This document shows, in pieces, positions 11,952 to 24,179 of a DNA stretch of 64,000 nucleotides. The stretch's first letter is position 1. Each line of letters begins with the position of its first letter. The translations under genes and the position numbers were made by a program. The stretch comes from Cycas panzhihuaensis (lineage: Eukaryota > Cycadophyta): contig CM041465.1 in assembly GCA_023213395.1 (NCBI GenBank), positions 107,515,741-107,579,740 on the forward strand, read 5' to 3'. Under the pieces are notes generated by a model, which had not been told where the DNA came from, made no database searches, and saw only the letters and a program-made list of their open reading frames with translations.

Positions 11952-14927
11952 TGGAATCGCATATATGGGATGGTAACTACACTTGGTGAAGATTGGGGCA
12001 ATCAACAAAAAGTTCTGGAATAAAAGATACAATCCTACAAGTGAAGGAAACACCCAAACAGGGCATCCGTGCATTAGAACGTAAGCTTGGGACCCACAAA
12101 TGGTGCACAACTTCCTCAAGGTAACTTAAGATTTTGGCTTAAAGGGGTAAGATACACATGAGGTATATCAGATAACCCCAAAAGATGGAATCCTCCCACC
12201 CTTGGATGGTCGAAAGGGGGAAGGGAGGCCCAATGAAGAAAAGAACTTCTGTGGGAAAGTGATATGGTATGTGTGAAATAGATGCAAAAAACCTCCTTGG
12301 GTTAACTCACCTAAGGCAGGTCTATGAGGGAAAGAAGCAATGGCAAAAGGCCTCTTGCTGCTATATGGGCGAAGGGATCTAAATCTTGGCAAGGGCAACT
12401 AGAGTAGCATATGTGAATAGGATGTGAAGGGTGTATATGAGGGGGTAGTAAAAGTGCTCTCATTTACTTTTACAACACAAAACATGCCCTTACTTTCTTT
12501 TACTTTTAAACATGAAAGAAATGAAAAAAATATCCCAAGCAAGCTTAAGCATACATACTAGGAAATGCAAAGCTAATGGGGTGTTTTGCATTCGAGTGGA
12601 AGAGGAGGGAGGTATACTTCCTACAACATGCTCCTTCCTATAAAAGTAACATGAAACATGTGTATGTGAGATGAATGTATACAAATTTGTTGAATGCTCT
12701 TTTCCTTCTATGCTATTTACTATGCAAGATGATAGGCCTAATAATGACAAAAGGAAAAGAGCTATGAGAGGAGGGGAAGTACATACCCGAAAAGCCATGC
12801 AACTGAAGAAGATATCTTGCCCTTATGTCATGCTTACTCCCTTGTCCTTGTCCAACGCACCAATGTTGTTGAGAGGTGGTATTGAAGGGGCTTCCTTACC
12901 TTCCCCATGCAAAAGAAAAAAGGAGAACCAGAAAGGACTAGAGGAAACAAAGCAACTATGCGAGGAAGAGAAATGAAAAGGAAAAAGGCAAAGACTTACC
13001 CCGATCAAAGTGCCTCTTCCTTTTCACAAATGTTGCGGTGAAACCTGCAAGCACAAAGGTTTTCTTTCCCTTTCTTCAAGGGGCTGCTAGAATTCCAAGT
13101 AGGTGCACATATATATAAAGGAAGTAAAGTGCCAAAAAGTTGCAAGTGAAGTACTAGAGACAACACAAAATATTTAACCGAAAGCTACTTCTAAACTCAT
13201 CAACATAAGTCACAACAAGCAATGAACACAAGTAGTTAGCCTCAGAATGGTTAATCCTATGACGTAAATACCTCTATGCTGCCTTTGAGCACAAGGGTAG
13301 CAGGTTTAGACAACCTATATAATAGCCAATGGTGAAAGGAATAAATGGTATGAAAGTTAGAAATGTTACCAGTGTTACCAAAGTTGTGGTATGCAACGTG
13401 TACAACACCGGATGAAGGAGCGACCAAAAGAGGGATATGACACCACTAGGGGCTAAAAAACCCTAATAATGTGGGGCTTTCAAGGCAGAAACCATGCAAC
13501 AAAGGGCTGCCTACATTGATTCTAGCAATAGCCTCCTTCCCGAAGTCATCTGGTGGCCCAAGGAAGACATAAGGAGGAGAGCAAAGGAGGAGAAGGGGGA
13601 TTGCCCCTTGGGAAGCTGGCCTTATTAGGTACAAAACCTACCAAGGCTTCCTTCACTCACACCATTGAGAGTCTCACCTCACAACCCTCTTGGAGAGACC
13701 AGGGAGACAACAGAAAGAAAATGCAAGCACTGAAGGAAAAACGTAAAGAAATACTTCCTACATAAACTAGGAAATACTGAAAATGAAAGATGTACGAAAG
13801 AAATCTTAGCTTCCAAAGAAATTTAAAAGAGATGAGGTAAGGAAAGAAAAAAATATGAGGAGTGACCTACTGGGCTGAGTTTATAGTAGGCCTGCCTGAG
13901 AGTAGCATAGGAGGAAGCTAATCTGGGTGCTTGTAGGAGAATCCCTACAAATCTGAAAAAGAAAAAATGATGAATGCGTATATATGCAAGCTTTGAATGG
14001 TATTGCCGCTTGGGTGCAGCTCGTTGATGAGATTATCTCCACGAACTGGTACATGGAAGGCAGTCCAAGTAGAGCCTTGAAGATCTTAGCAAATATAGGG
14101 TGTTTCCTATAGAAGGTAGCTTGCAGAGGTGGAAGAAGAGTAGAATGAAGAGAGTTGTTAGAGCTTATTAGAGACTATTAGAAAGAAGAAATGAGGAAAT
14201 TTTTGGGCTTTATACTCAACCCTAGCCCTAATCGAACAATTAGGGTTAGGCTGAGACTCAGGGAGTGACTAATCCATGTGGAAATTTCACAAAAAATGCA
14301 AAAATTACCATGACGAATTATGAAAACATAGGTGGATAGTCGCTTGCCATATGATAAACTTCCCCATACCATGAAATTTGCTGCGGTGCAGGACTAGAAT
14401 GCAAAAAAAAAAGGGAGATAAGGGTCTTGGGGGCCCTAGGAGAGGGTACCCTAGGCCTAGGAGAGGCTGGCCCTCCTATCCAGGTGGCTAGGAACAGTCC
14501 AAGTGGGCAAATAGGCTAGATCAAATAGGGCATTGAGAGGTAAGATTCCCAAGAAAACTTTGAGTGGACACAAGATGCCAAACACTCATAACAGAATACT
14601 AGGAGCTGCAGTATGGTGAGAAAGGTATGAGGAGGTCACACAAATTGGTCGATACTTGAGGCAATGTGGAGGTGTAGTAGAGGGTTATAAAGCACCATAG
14701 GGGTATATGCCTCACACAGAAGCACGTTCCGCAGGTCGTCATAGGCTAGGGACATGCAGCATGATCGAGAAAGGTGCATAACAATCATAAAGATGAGCTA
14801 ATCAGTCATGTAATGAATCAAGCAATTTTTCAATCTACCTCTTGAAATGACTAAGAAGGGAGATGGAAGTATATATGTACTTACCTAGGTCAACCCATCC
14901 ATACCCATTCCCGGTAGCTAGGAAACA
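11952..14927 (-). repeat. Element A 3' LTR (left copy)
   Basis: Pairs with 49,330-52,323. On the plus strand it runs from TGGAATCGC to GGTAGCTAGGAAACA; on the element strand it is TGTTTCC...GATTCCA. It carries TATA on the element strand (plus TTTATA at 14,209-14,214). Plus-strand open frames inside it are not conserved between the two LTR copies. Confidence 0.92.
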
Positions 14928-14950
14928 CTGCCCCCTTGGCGGTAGAGCCT
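14928..14950 (-). other. Element A polypurine tract
   Basis: On the element strand the bases before the 3' LTR read CCGCCAAGGGGGCAG, a purine-rich run directly next to TGTTTCC. This is where second-strand DNA synthesis would be primed. Confidence 0.65.
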
Positions 14951-15374
14951 CATTGCTTAGAAGCACAACGTGATGGCGAATGTTGGCAACAAAACTATTA
15001 GTAACATATGTACATATAATAACATAACCATGATAAGAGCCAAGGGTGTCAACGAGTGTTGTGGTAGAACATATGGATACAGAGATAGGAGTGGAGACAA
15101 CATAAGTTCTGCCTATACACCACTCTGAAGTCGACTGGAAGTCATGACAGATGAGGGGAATGTCCCCATCATAGGAGTACAAGAAGAGAGATGATGATAA
15201 CAAGCAGTAGGGTGAATGACCAAACCTGGTGGTTGCCATAGTTTAACCTCATTAGTGGCTGGCTTTTGGAGGTGCAAATGGATTATGATGTGAAATGCAA
15301 GATGACCTGAGACTTGAGTGCCTGGGTGACCAACAAGTCTCTCAAGGTGGGTCATTAAGGAGGGGAAGGTGACA

Positions 15375-15764
15375 TTAAAGGATAAAGTAAATGAGGCTAT
15401 CTTCCTTAGCGTTGAGGGCCTGTGGGATGTGTCAAATGTCGATAGATGAAGAATAATCCAATAGGAATTTAGTAGCTAAAGCGAGGGTTCTCAAGCATGG
15501 GCATTGCACTTCGTAGACCTGGGTGAGATGGGACACCACAACTTGAGAGTCACAAAAGAGGATGATGGGTCTGTGGTAGAAACATAGTGCATCAGTGAGG
15601 GCTTTGATAATGACTGTGTACTCAGCTTCGTTATTGGTGGCCTCAGGGAGGAAGATCCTAGAACGTAGGAAATCATGTCAAGAAGGATCGCGAAGGATCC
15701 ATGCAGCTGTGGAAGGACCAGGGTTACTACAGCTTCCACCATCGGTGAACATGAAAAGTGCCAT
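15375..15764 (-). pseudogene. Second, 3'-located type I RNase H of element A
   Basis: About 130 codons on the element strand, starting ATG at 15,764. The product would cleave RNA in RNA:DNA hybrids during reverse transcription. The frame has FTDGGSCSNPGPS at residues 6-18, TNNEAEY at 43-49 and FCDSQVV at 70-76, with ALNAKEDSL near the end. Acidic residues D8, E48 and D72, then a late Asp, have almost the same spacing as the catalytic set of RNase HI. Two in-frame TGA stops interrupt it. It lies after integrase and beside the 3' LTR, separate from the pol RNase H at about 21.0-21.3 kb. The equivalent in element C is at 29,735-30,165, so the position is not an accident of this copy. Confidence 0.85.
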
Positions 15765-16322
15765 AGATGAAAAAGGAGGTGTCTCAGTAAAAGAAATGTG
15801 ATAGAGTCAGTGGTGTTGAGAGGACACGATGATGTGGAGTAACTATGAGGAACTCGAATAGATGGTGATGAAAGCCATAAAGGGCAAGAGGACCTAGCAA
15901 TGAGGCTACCCGAGGGCGGAGCAGACTATCTAGCCAACATGAAAGAACAGACAGTGAATAGGCCCCTCTAGGGTGTAAAAGGTTACTTAAGAAAGTAAAA
16001 TGTAGTCCTAAATAGAAAGGACACTCCCTTTGGGAGCCCTAGAGGTGCGAATAGGCAGCAAAAATGGATTTAAGATGATGAAATGAGTCAGACAAGCATA
16101 AACTTGGGTATATATAGAGGTGGCATGTAAAATGAGACAAGAGGAGCCTCGTAGAGGCAAGTGAACGGGTGCCATAAATATACCTATGAGAATGAGAGAA
16201 ATGGACGTTGCAGGGGCGAAATAGGAGCCAGGTCTAGAAGGTAATGGTGATCACGGACAAGGGATGGTCCTAAGGGCTGTCACAGTAATAGAAATAGAGG
16301 AAGTACCATCGAGGCCCTCGCT
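15765..16322. other. Divergent interval between RNase H and antisense gene
   Basis: About 560 bp between two head-to-head genes. It is alignable with 30,166-30,673 of element C, with no conserved long frame. A minus-strand TATATATA at about 16,113-16,120 is absent from C and looks like decay of a GC-rich sequence. Confidence 0.5.
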
Positions 16323-16330
16323 TATATAAG
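16323..16330 (+). promoter_or_regulatory. TATA box of the antisense gene, element A
   Basis: TATATAAG followed by GAAAAC. Element C has the same word and context at 30,674-30,681 although the surrounding DNA has diverged. It points away from the 3' LTR, into the antisense gene. Confidence 0.65.
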
Positions 16331-16759
16331 GAAAACTTAACAAAAATGGGATTTATTTTTATAGGCTCGTGAACGATTCAGAGCCCTTTCCCTTATGTAG
16401 TGGAGTGCTACCTAACTTCAGAGGCACGTAAGGGGAAATTAGATCATTGGATCAAGGTGAGAGGATATCCAATGGGACCAAGATGATGAGATGGCAGTCG
16501 TGAGGCTAGATTTAGTGAGTAGATCATCCATTCCTCAACCCATCTCATGATTTAAGTTTCCTTGCTTTCTTGTTATTTTTTGGTGTGATTATGGGCCCCT
16601 TAAGGGCAAATAGCGATCTGTTGGAGTCTGAATCAGACCCAGAGAGAGGGGAGATAGGGGTATTAGGGATCTCTATTTTATGGGGGTGACATTCACACCA
16701 TAGCAAAGATCGTGGTGCCACAATTTTTATCGCAGGGGCCTAATCGCAGTGGGACTCGA

Positions 16760-16789
16760 GCTAAACTCCATGGTACTGCGAAGTTTAGC
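16760..16789 (+). other. Hairpin in the antisense leader, element A
   Basis: GCTAAACT and AGTTTAGC form a perfect 8-bp inverted repeat around CCATGGTACTGCGA. The equivalent in C (31,182-31,211) has GCC/GGC where A has GCT/AGC, so both arms changed and pairing was kept. Confidence 0.6.
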
Positions 16790-16933
16790 ATGGTGCGAAG
16801 GTAGACTAGCTAAAAAAATATAAAAGGTGGTCTGAGGGATAGCTAAAACTCAACCAGAGGAGGATGAGGAGGACCCTAGAGGTAGACAAGTGAGTTTGGA
16901 TAGCTTTTGACTAATTTTTGGGGTATTTTGCAG

Positions 16934-18799
16934 GCAGTTATCGTGGTAGAGAACTGCGAGAGCATAGGGATGGTGATGCTGAGCTTTGTAGAGATGATAT
17001 CCCATGGGGACAAATAGGTATTAGTAAGATGTGTCCTATTAAAGGTCACATAAATGCCATAGTGCGCATCAGATTAGCACTTCCTGGTAGACATAGTCTC
17101 ACATTGGGACAGGCAGAGGCACGTGTTCCACCTCCCCCAAGTGGGGGACATCATAATCATGCCAGAGACATTAGAAGGATCCTAGGGGTATCTATGATGA
17201 GACGACCATGATTACTAGGGGCACTACCTAACAACGAGACAACACACAAGGAGGCAACAATATTTTTTATAGGACAGGACAGGTGGGAGAGGAGAGGCAT
17301 ACCTTGGCAGAGGATGGTCATGTCTAGAGTTCCTAGAGTGAGGAAGCTAATTACTTTGTGCATTCTATTCTAAATATCCTAGAAACGGAACTATAGGGAC
17401 ATACCTAGTGGGTGGATGGACGTAGTGAGGAGATGCGAGGTTAGGGAGAGACTAGATTGGGCCACCTTAATAGCAGCAAACTTAGTCGCTCAGCTAGATG
17501 CTATCAAGATGGCAGGGAGAGGAGGATTGTCTTACATCACGCTACTACAGTGCTAGTTTTTTTTATCATTTTAGAGTGGTGGCGCCCATAGGAGGGCCAC
17601 ACCCTATCTCAAAGTAGGACCCATGGTCCATAGGTAGCAGACTCAGTTTAGGGGGACCGAGCACCAGGCACATATCTGTCACTCAGTGGAGGCTACATCA
17701 CTAGACCTCCTCACCATGGCTGACTACATATCTGATCCATATCGAGGGGTGAGGTTAAGCAATGACGATGAGGTAGGTAGAGCAGGAGTCATCCTTGGTG
17801 ACGATGATGATGATGGGAATGAGGGCGGTGATGGGGCTGGCCCATCTAGAGTAGTAGGTGGAAAGGCAGGGCCATCAAGAGCTATAGGAGGAGAGGCAGA
17901 TCCGTCCGCAGCTGCAGAGGGAGGTAGGGGCCCACAAATACGAGCTCAGAGATTGAGGATCATGGGGAGATCCAGGGTAGAAGTAGCAATAACGGAGGAG
18001 GGTGGAGATGCTCTAATAGCCCAGGCAGTTACCGAGGTGGTATCAGAGGAGTAGGAGGTACCAACAGTTGGTGGAGTACCTGAGGAGGAGGCCATCGTCT
18101 GAGTCAAGGAGCCAGCAGCCCTAGCAGGTGAGACGCTACCTTTTCCTGTCATCTTTCAATCGCTAGATATCTAGATATTTGATTTTATTTGATATATATG
18201 GATACATATACTGACACATGGCGTGTTGGACTTCGTAGGAGTGACAGAGATACAAAGATTGGTAGACGCAGTAGTTTGGGAGATGTTCTCCTAGGCCTAC
18301 ATGGAGGGGCAACCTCCCATCTAGGCAAGAGAGGAGCCACGATTGGTAGGGGCTCACACAGCGGCATTTGCCCTATTGGTTAGGGTGAGATATGTATGGG
18401 TAGTAGAGTTCTAGGAGCGCGAGGCATGCGTGGGATGGCTATAGGGAGAGCTGGATGAGACCCAAGTGGAGAGGGATGCTCTGTGAGGTTGGGTGCAGGT
18501 TCTATAAACTTAGGGAGGAGTAGGTGGAGACACCGAGAGTCATATCAAGATGGCAATGCTAGAGGAGCATCTTCGAGGGATGGAGGAGAGATTCTGAGGT
18601 ATGGAGGAGAGATCATATCTAGGCATGATACAATTAGCTAGTTGACCAGGTAGCATCGCGATCGTCATGGAGAAGGACACACACCCACATGGTGATGACG
18701 ACACCGAGGAGGCCTCGAGACAAGGGTAGCGAGGTAGGAAGTTCCCAGAGGTACAAGAGGAGTCTAGGAGGCATGTGGTCCCCAAGAGAGAGATCACAT
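16934..18799 (+). pseudogene. Antisense plant-mobile-domain-like gene of element A
   Basis: Encoded opposite to the retrotransposon's own genes. The likely first ATG is 16,970 (MVMLSFVEM). The best block is LVDIVSHWDRQRHVFHLP, at about 17,080-17,140, then GDI and, after a 1-bp frame change, RDIRRILGV. This matches the W-x-x-x-x-x-F-H-L-P...G-E-M-T...D-V-x-x-x-L-G-L layout of the plant mobile domain. Positions 17,686-18,054 form an open acidic and Gly/Ala-rich linker with a DDDDDGNEGG run. A phase-1 intron follows (18,128-18,238), then exon 2 with EIQRLVDAVV and a charged, coiled-coil-like stretch. Several stops, many of them TAG where C has CAG, show it is dead here. The function is unknown; the family assignment is by eye. 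Confidence 0.65.
18128..18238 (+). other. 111-nt intron of the antisense gene, element A
   Basis: Donor GCAG|GTGAGA, branch-site-like CTGAC at 18,211-18,215 and acceptor GTAG|GAGTG at 18,238. Joining the sides in phase 1 gives ...ALA-G-VTEIQRLV, the same as in element C, where the intron is also 111 nt with the same branch word. Confidence 0.75.
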
Positions 18800-19587
18800 A
18801 GACTAGGAGATAATACCCCAAGAGCAGGGCAACAGTAGAGAGTAGGGTATAGTAGTTTTGACTTGACAGGGGAAAGTAGCGGACCTCCAGGGAGTCACCA
18901 TATATTGCCACATGATTGTACTCCTCTCTACAAGGATTCTGGCTTCCCGTGGATGATGTACCATACCGTTTTTATGATATGACACACGATGATTTGATGT
19001 ATATAGACGGGGCCATTGGTACCCCATTTGGTATATGTTGATGTGTATGATGATACATGATGATGGATTGGTATTGCATTTACTTTTATATGTATGTATG
19101 TATATGTGATGTGAGAGTGTGCGTGCATGCATGAGGAGCTATGGATCATGATGTTTCAGTTAGTTATCACATGGTTCATGTTATGAGATTTGTTTGAGTT
19201 ACACACACTTCCTTTCATATAAGGTCACGTACCTAGCAGATGCACACACAATCACCATGAGCATCGGTGATAGACATATGTGAGGCTAGGAAGTAGGGAA
19301 GCACACATATCCACATGGGAGCATAGCGAGATATGCAAAGGAAGTGCCAATGGGAAGGGAGTGATGATATTTCGATGCATCATCCTAGTTGGGGAATATA
19401 CCCAAACTTGGGAGTGATTGGGACAATATACCTAAACAGGAGGACAGGGCCCTAGAGAAAGGGGGACGAGGGGTTCCATCGGAGGAACCCAAAAGAAACA
19501 AGGAGGCCACCCTAAGCCACCATTCTACCTATGGCTAGGGGGAATGGGGACGTGCCCAGGATGGTAGTTTAGGCTTATTTTAAAGCG
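18800..19587. other. Convergent 3' interval between antisense gene and integrase
   Basis: No gene. It holds a TATG/TGTA microsatellite-like stretch at about 19,085-19,130 and aligns loosely with 33,208-33,916 in C. The antisense gene and the pol frame converge here. Confidence 0.5.
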
Positions 19588-20720
19588 TCATGCATAGAAT
19601 TTTTTCAAGAATTTCCCATTCACATCTTTCTCAAATTCAAGGCCCTCCAGGGTGGCAATCTTGTAAGTGCTATTCCCAAGACTCTCGAGGAAGACAAGAG
19701 GGCCAATCCATTTGGGTCTGAATTTGATGAGGCGATTATGGAGATATTCTAGCTTGAGGACATGGTCCCTAGGATGTAAAGGACAGGAATAGAGGTTTTT
19801 ATCGTAAGTCCTTCGTGCCCTAATCTTAGAGGTAAGGTTGGCTTGGTAAGTAGCCAAGCGTTTCTCATCCAAGGCCTCGAGGTCTAAGAGGCGAGCCTGA
19901 CAGATAGACTCCTCATCGACAAGACCTCAGAGAGAGACCCGTAGAGAAGGAATCTCCACTTCTAATGGGAGAACCACCTCTAGCCCATAGACTAGGGAGA
20001 AAGGAGTCATTCCTGTAGTCATTCAGATAGACGTGTGATACACCCATAGAGCAAAAGGGAGCTAGAGGTGCCAACCTCTTTGAGATTGGGCAACAATTTT
20101 CTTTAAGATATTTATAAGAATTTTATTAAATGATTCGACCTGGCCATTGGCCTGGGGGTAGTAATGGGAGGAAGTTTTATGGAAAATGTGGAATCTCTCA
20201 CAAAGCTCATCCATCTCCTTATTGCAAAAGGGAGTTCTGTTGTCCGTGATCAGGACATCAGGAATCCTGAAGCGGTAGATGATATACTGGTAGATAAAGG
20301 TAGCTATCATCTTACCAGGAGTAGTAGTCAAAGGAATGACTTTTGCCCATTTAGTAAAGTACTCCATAGTAGTCAAGATAAACTTGTGTTGTAATGAGGA
20401 GGATGGGGTTATGGCTCTAATGAGGTCCAACCCCCATTGGGATAAGGGCCATGGAGATATAATGGGGTGAAGAGAGCCTCAGAAGATAAGTGAGTGATGT
20501 TGGCATGCTCCTAGCATCATTGACACCTCAAGATGTAAGCATGGGCATCCTTGAAAAGGGATGAGTGATAGTACCCTATACAAAGGATCCTTTAGTCGAT
20601 GGATTGGCCCCCAAAGTGGCCCTCACAAATGCCATGGTGGTATTTACGGAGTATCTGGTCTGCTTCGTCAAGGGCGATGCAACAAAGAAGAATACCATAA
20701 AAGGATCTCTTGTATAACAC
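19588..20720 (-). pseudogene. Integrase of element A
   Basis: Integrates the cDNA into chromosomal DNA. The core is open at 20,062-20,430 and starts MDLIRA where C has LDLIGA. It contains ITDN followed by Arg, where C has ITDNG, and ANGQVESFNK, giving the D-D-E catalytic set. The C-terminal part (19,588-19,872) has LKLEYLHNRL and KWIGPLVF, the G-P-Y/F-like region, and ends FLKKFYA just as in C. The N-terminal zinc-binding part above 20,430 is frame-broken. Stops separate the pieces. Confidence 0.85.
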
Positions 20721-20959
20721 CTCACTCATAAGAAAGTACTGTCTAGTAGTTGCCTAAATACGAGACCTAACTTTATCACTAGCGTCAGGACGATACTGCT
20801 ACTAAGTGAGATATCACACAATGCCCCATACCACTCGCTATAAGTAAACAGATGAGGAGCAGAGTCCTGAATGATCAAGATAGGCTCATCAGGAAGAGAG
20901 TCATAAACAAGAAGGTCCAAAGTGTTTGGGATAGGAGCATCGGTGAGCTACTCAGCCAC

Positions 20960-22200
20960 TACTATCCCCTTCTTTGATTTCTTATTAACGATGTGAAGAT
21001 CAAAGTCCTGAAGGAGGATGTCCCACTTGCTACCCCACCACAGTCAGTCGTAAGCAAATAGTGTAGGGGATCGAATTGAATGATCACACAGGTGGTATTT
21101 CTAAGCAAGTAATTCCTAAACTTCTTGGTTGTATGTACTAAGGAGAGGCATTCCTTCTTCGCAGGGGAGTAGTTGAGTTTGGTTCCCATCGACTCCCAAA
21201 TCGTCCTCCTGGGCCAACATGGCACCCAAAGATTCATCAGTTACTGAGGTATACAGGATGAATGGCCTATCACAGAGTGGTGATGCCAATGTCAGGGTGG
21301 AAGTGAGGGCTTCCTTAAGTTCTTCGGAGGCTTATTGGGCCTTGGAAGACCAAACAAACGGGGCCCCCTTATTTAATAGGTTAGTGAGCGGTTTGGCATT
21401 TATGACAAAGTTAGCCAAAAAATGCCTAAGGAAACCAAGCCTACCTAAAAATGACTTAATCTGTCGTTGGGTTTTAGGAGGTGGCATGTCAAGGATGGCC
21501 TTGACTTTATTAGGGTCAATTTGTATTCCTTGTTTTGACACAAGGAAACTAAGGAGTTTGCTAACATTCATGGCAAATACATATTTAAGAGGGTTGAGGC
21601 TTACATGGTATTTATGGCATCGTGCAAAGATGGCCCGCAAATTAGCAGGGTGATGGGCTCTAATGCGTGAGAGACCCATCATGTCATCCATGAAGACCTC
21701 TAAGGATTTATTGATGAGATCGTAAAAAATGAATTGCATCGCCCTCTGATAAGTGGCGCCTACATTCTTGAGTCCAAAAGGCATCACCTTATAGGTGAAA
21801 ATGCCCCATGGAGTGGTGAAGGTCATCTAGTGATGGTCTTTAGGAGAGATTTGAATTTAGTTATAGCTAGAGAAACCGTCCATTAAGGATATAACTTCAA
21901 AACTGGTAGTTTGATCAATAATCTGATCAATAAAAGGAAGTGAGAAATTGTCCTTAGGACATACGTTGTTGATGTCATGGAAATTAATGAATATCCAGAT
22001 TATCCTGTTCCTTTTAGCAATGGGGACAATGTTAGATATCAATTTAGGGTAGTCGATGGAAGTGATCAATCCTATATTGAGGAGTTTCTCAACTTCTATT
22101 TTAACAACAGTTGAGAGCTTAAGATGAAAAAGGCATTGGTTCTAATAGATGAGATGAGTGCTAGGAATGGTAGTAAGGTTATGGGTCACGATTGAAGGAT
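20960..22200 (-). pseudogene. Reverse transcriptase and RNase H of element A
   Basis: Copies the RNA genome into DNA. The RT blocks run FHDINNVCPKDNF, SLMDGFSSYN (21,857-22,069), then MPFGLKNVGATYQRAM and VFMDDMMG (21,332-21,826), the Y/F-x-D-D catalytic box, then SFLGRLGFLRHF. The RNase H tail at about 20,960-21,240 reads LNYSPAKKECLSLVH. Three or more frames are needed to read through. The closest relative in the window is 35,353-36,640. Confidence 0.88.
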
Positions 22201-23088
22201 TGATTCCCTTCATATTAGAGTAATTCCACGCAAAAACATCCTAAAATTCCTGGAACAGAAGGGTATAGTCCTTCACTTCATCAGGAGAGTATTCTGCCCC
22301 TATCTTAATGACTTTGCCAAGGGAAAGGACTATGTCCTGGGTTGCCCCCATGCACATGGAATTCCCCTCCTCAAAGTGGAGGGTTCCTTGGTCAACAGGA
22401 AGGGATGGAACATGGGATGGAGTTGGGTTAGTAAGAGAATACCCAATAGCCAAGACCTTTTGATAACTAAGCCTATGGTGACTAGAAGGAAGGTTGGGCA
22501 TGGAGCCTGCTAAGTGCTCAAGTAAAGCTTCATCATTCTTAAAGTAGTCCACCCCATGGATGACCAAACTTCAAGAAGATGAAGGGTGAGGGGAAGTAGG
22601 GACAGCAGGACCATGGTAGCCATCACACCACTCGGCATTCCTGACAGGCTTCCTAGAAGAGCCAGAAAGAGGTCCCTCGCAAGGGACAAGAGGAGGCTCC
22701 CCAACCTCATTACCTATATGCGACAATGAAGGGGAAGACTTAAGGAGCACCTGATCAATAGGGGCGATGACATGAGATACAAGAGGAGAACTAGTTTGTC
22801 CAACTGTAGGGATTCCAGAGCAGGATCTAGAACAAAGGGGGTGCCCCCTACTCATGCCCAGAAGGGAAACGGGGTGAGGGAGGTCCTCATCCTTGTCATC
22901 AGGCTCATTATCACTAAGGATGGTAAGGTACTCGTAACTTCTGACACCAATAGGAGTGAACCGTGTGAGGTTGGAAGAAGAGGATGAAGGGTCTTCTTCC
23001 AAAAGAGATGAGTCAGGGATGTCAATAGAACAAGTAGAGGCATGGGTAGAAAGACCTTTATCGCCTTTCGTTTGGCCATGAGACGCTT
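22201..23088 (-). pseudogene. Protease-RT linker of element A
   Basis: Low-complexity polar linker on the element strand. The frame at 22,241-22,567 ends IGAEYSPDEVKDYTLLFQEF, the start of the region that leads into RT in Tat-type polyproteins (next block KGINPSIVTHNL). No separate enzyme is seen. Confidence 0.6.
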
Positions 23089-23460
23089 AACGGGATTGAC
23101 ATCGTTGTTTGATAAGAGGAAGCTCCTAAGAGACGACTCTCATTCGCCCTTCATAGACGAATTTAAGTTGCCCCCAATGGGATGAGTACATGGCTCCCAG
23201 TTGATTGATCTATGGGCATCCCAACAACATATTTTAGTCGACGTCAACATCGAGGACTATAATATCAACAAGGATAATCTTTTCCTAAAGTGTAAGAAGG
23301 ATAAACACTAATCCTGAGGGTGTCTTTTCACTACCATCATAGCCTTGGCATTGCCATGGAACCAATTCTAGAGATGATATACCGAGCTCTTGTATAACAT
23401 GCAAGGGCAATGTATTAACAGAAGAACCATTATCGACAACAGTTCTTCATAAAGTGTAAT
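23089..23460 (-). pseudogene. Aspartic protease of element A
   Basis: Processes the polyprotein. On the minus strand near 23,430 the translation contains VVDNGSSVNTLPLHVIQELG, the Tat-type active site (D-N-G-S in place of D-S/T-G). After a broken stretch come LLGCP and QLGAMYSSHWGQLKFVYEGR, equivalent to LLGRPWL...GAVC...LKFVHDGR in C. Stops and frame changes are present. Confidence 0.78.
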
Positions 23461-24179
23461 CTAGAGTATCAATGGTAATAGTGAAAGGGAAGTGCCATTG
23501 GTGCTCCCTTTTGCTAGTAGGGTGAAGATCCTTAGGATCAAAGCAGATGACGGGCTCATGACTCGGGGTGAATCCCACGACATGAATGAGTATGTCACCT
23601 AATCCTAAGGCTTATAAGAGTAACGTACGTTGTTTAGGGTAGCTCCTCAAGACATCTATTATGGACATTCCGACAGCCATGGTATGAAGCTCATCAACAA
23701 CAGAGAAGGGCTTCCACTTAGCAGTGGGTTGGGGAAGAGCCCTTCGAAAGTCATAACAATCGGGGCACACAGGAATGGTCTTAGGGCGTGCAAGGCTTCT
23801 AGAAAAGAAGTTTCTAGAAGAGGGTCAGGATGAGATATGGACGAAGAGGCATCATTTTCCTCTTTGATGGCGTAAGACTGGGTTAAGGCATGCAATGGAG
23901 TGGTCTCAAGCAACTGAATAACCTTCTTTCCCTTATTCTAGGATCACAAAGGAGATGAGGTATGTTAGTTATGGGAACCTGAGGAAGGGGACGAATTCCT
24001 CACACCCTTCCCCTTGGCTTGGGAAGAGCGAGGGTTTAGAGACCTCCCTCAGTTTCAGTTATTCTTCTGTTAGGGGTTGCGATCACATTCCCCATGTTTG
24101 GGGAAGGGATCTCTGTGAACAGGCTGATCTAGGTTGGGTCTAGATGCTTGTTTTGGGGATGAGTCACATTATGGGGTAG
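23461..24179 (-). pseudogene. gag-protease spacer of element A
   Basis: Corresponds to 37,760-38,450 of C, with short frame segments such as FDPKDLHP and SIVDELHT-like words. No domain is recognised. Reading is frame-broken. Confidence 0.5.

Noticed and set aside
12490-13008. Overlapping open frames of about 60-100 codons on both strands
   Set aside because: They lie inside the LTR of A, and the frame is not kept in the other LTR copy (49,860-50,390).
16113-16120. TATATATA on the minus strand upstream of the RNase H of A
   Set aside because: C has a GC-rich sequence at the equivalent place, so it is probably a decay product and not a conserved promoter.
16890-16933. GTGAGT ... TTTTGCAG as a leader intron in A
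   Set aside because: Only about 43 nt long, below the usual plant minimum, and the donor is not present in C. The acceptor alone may be real.
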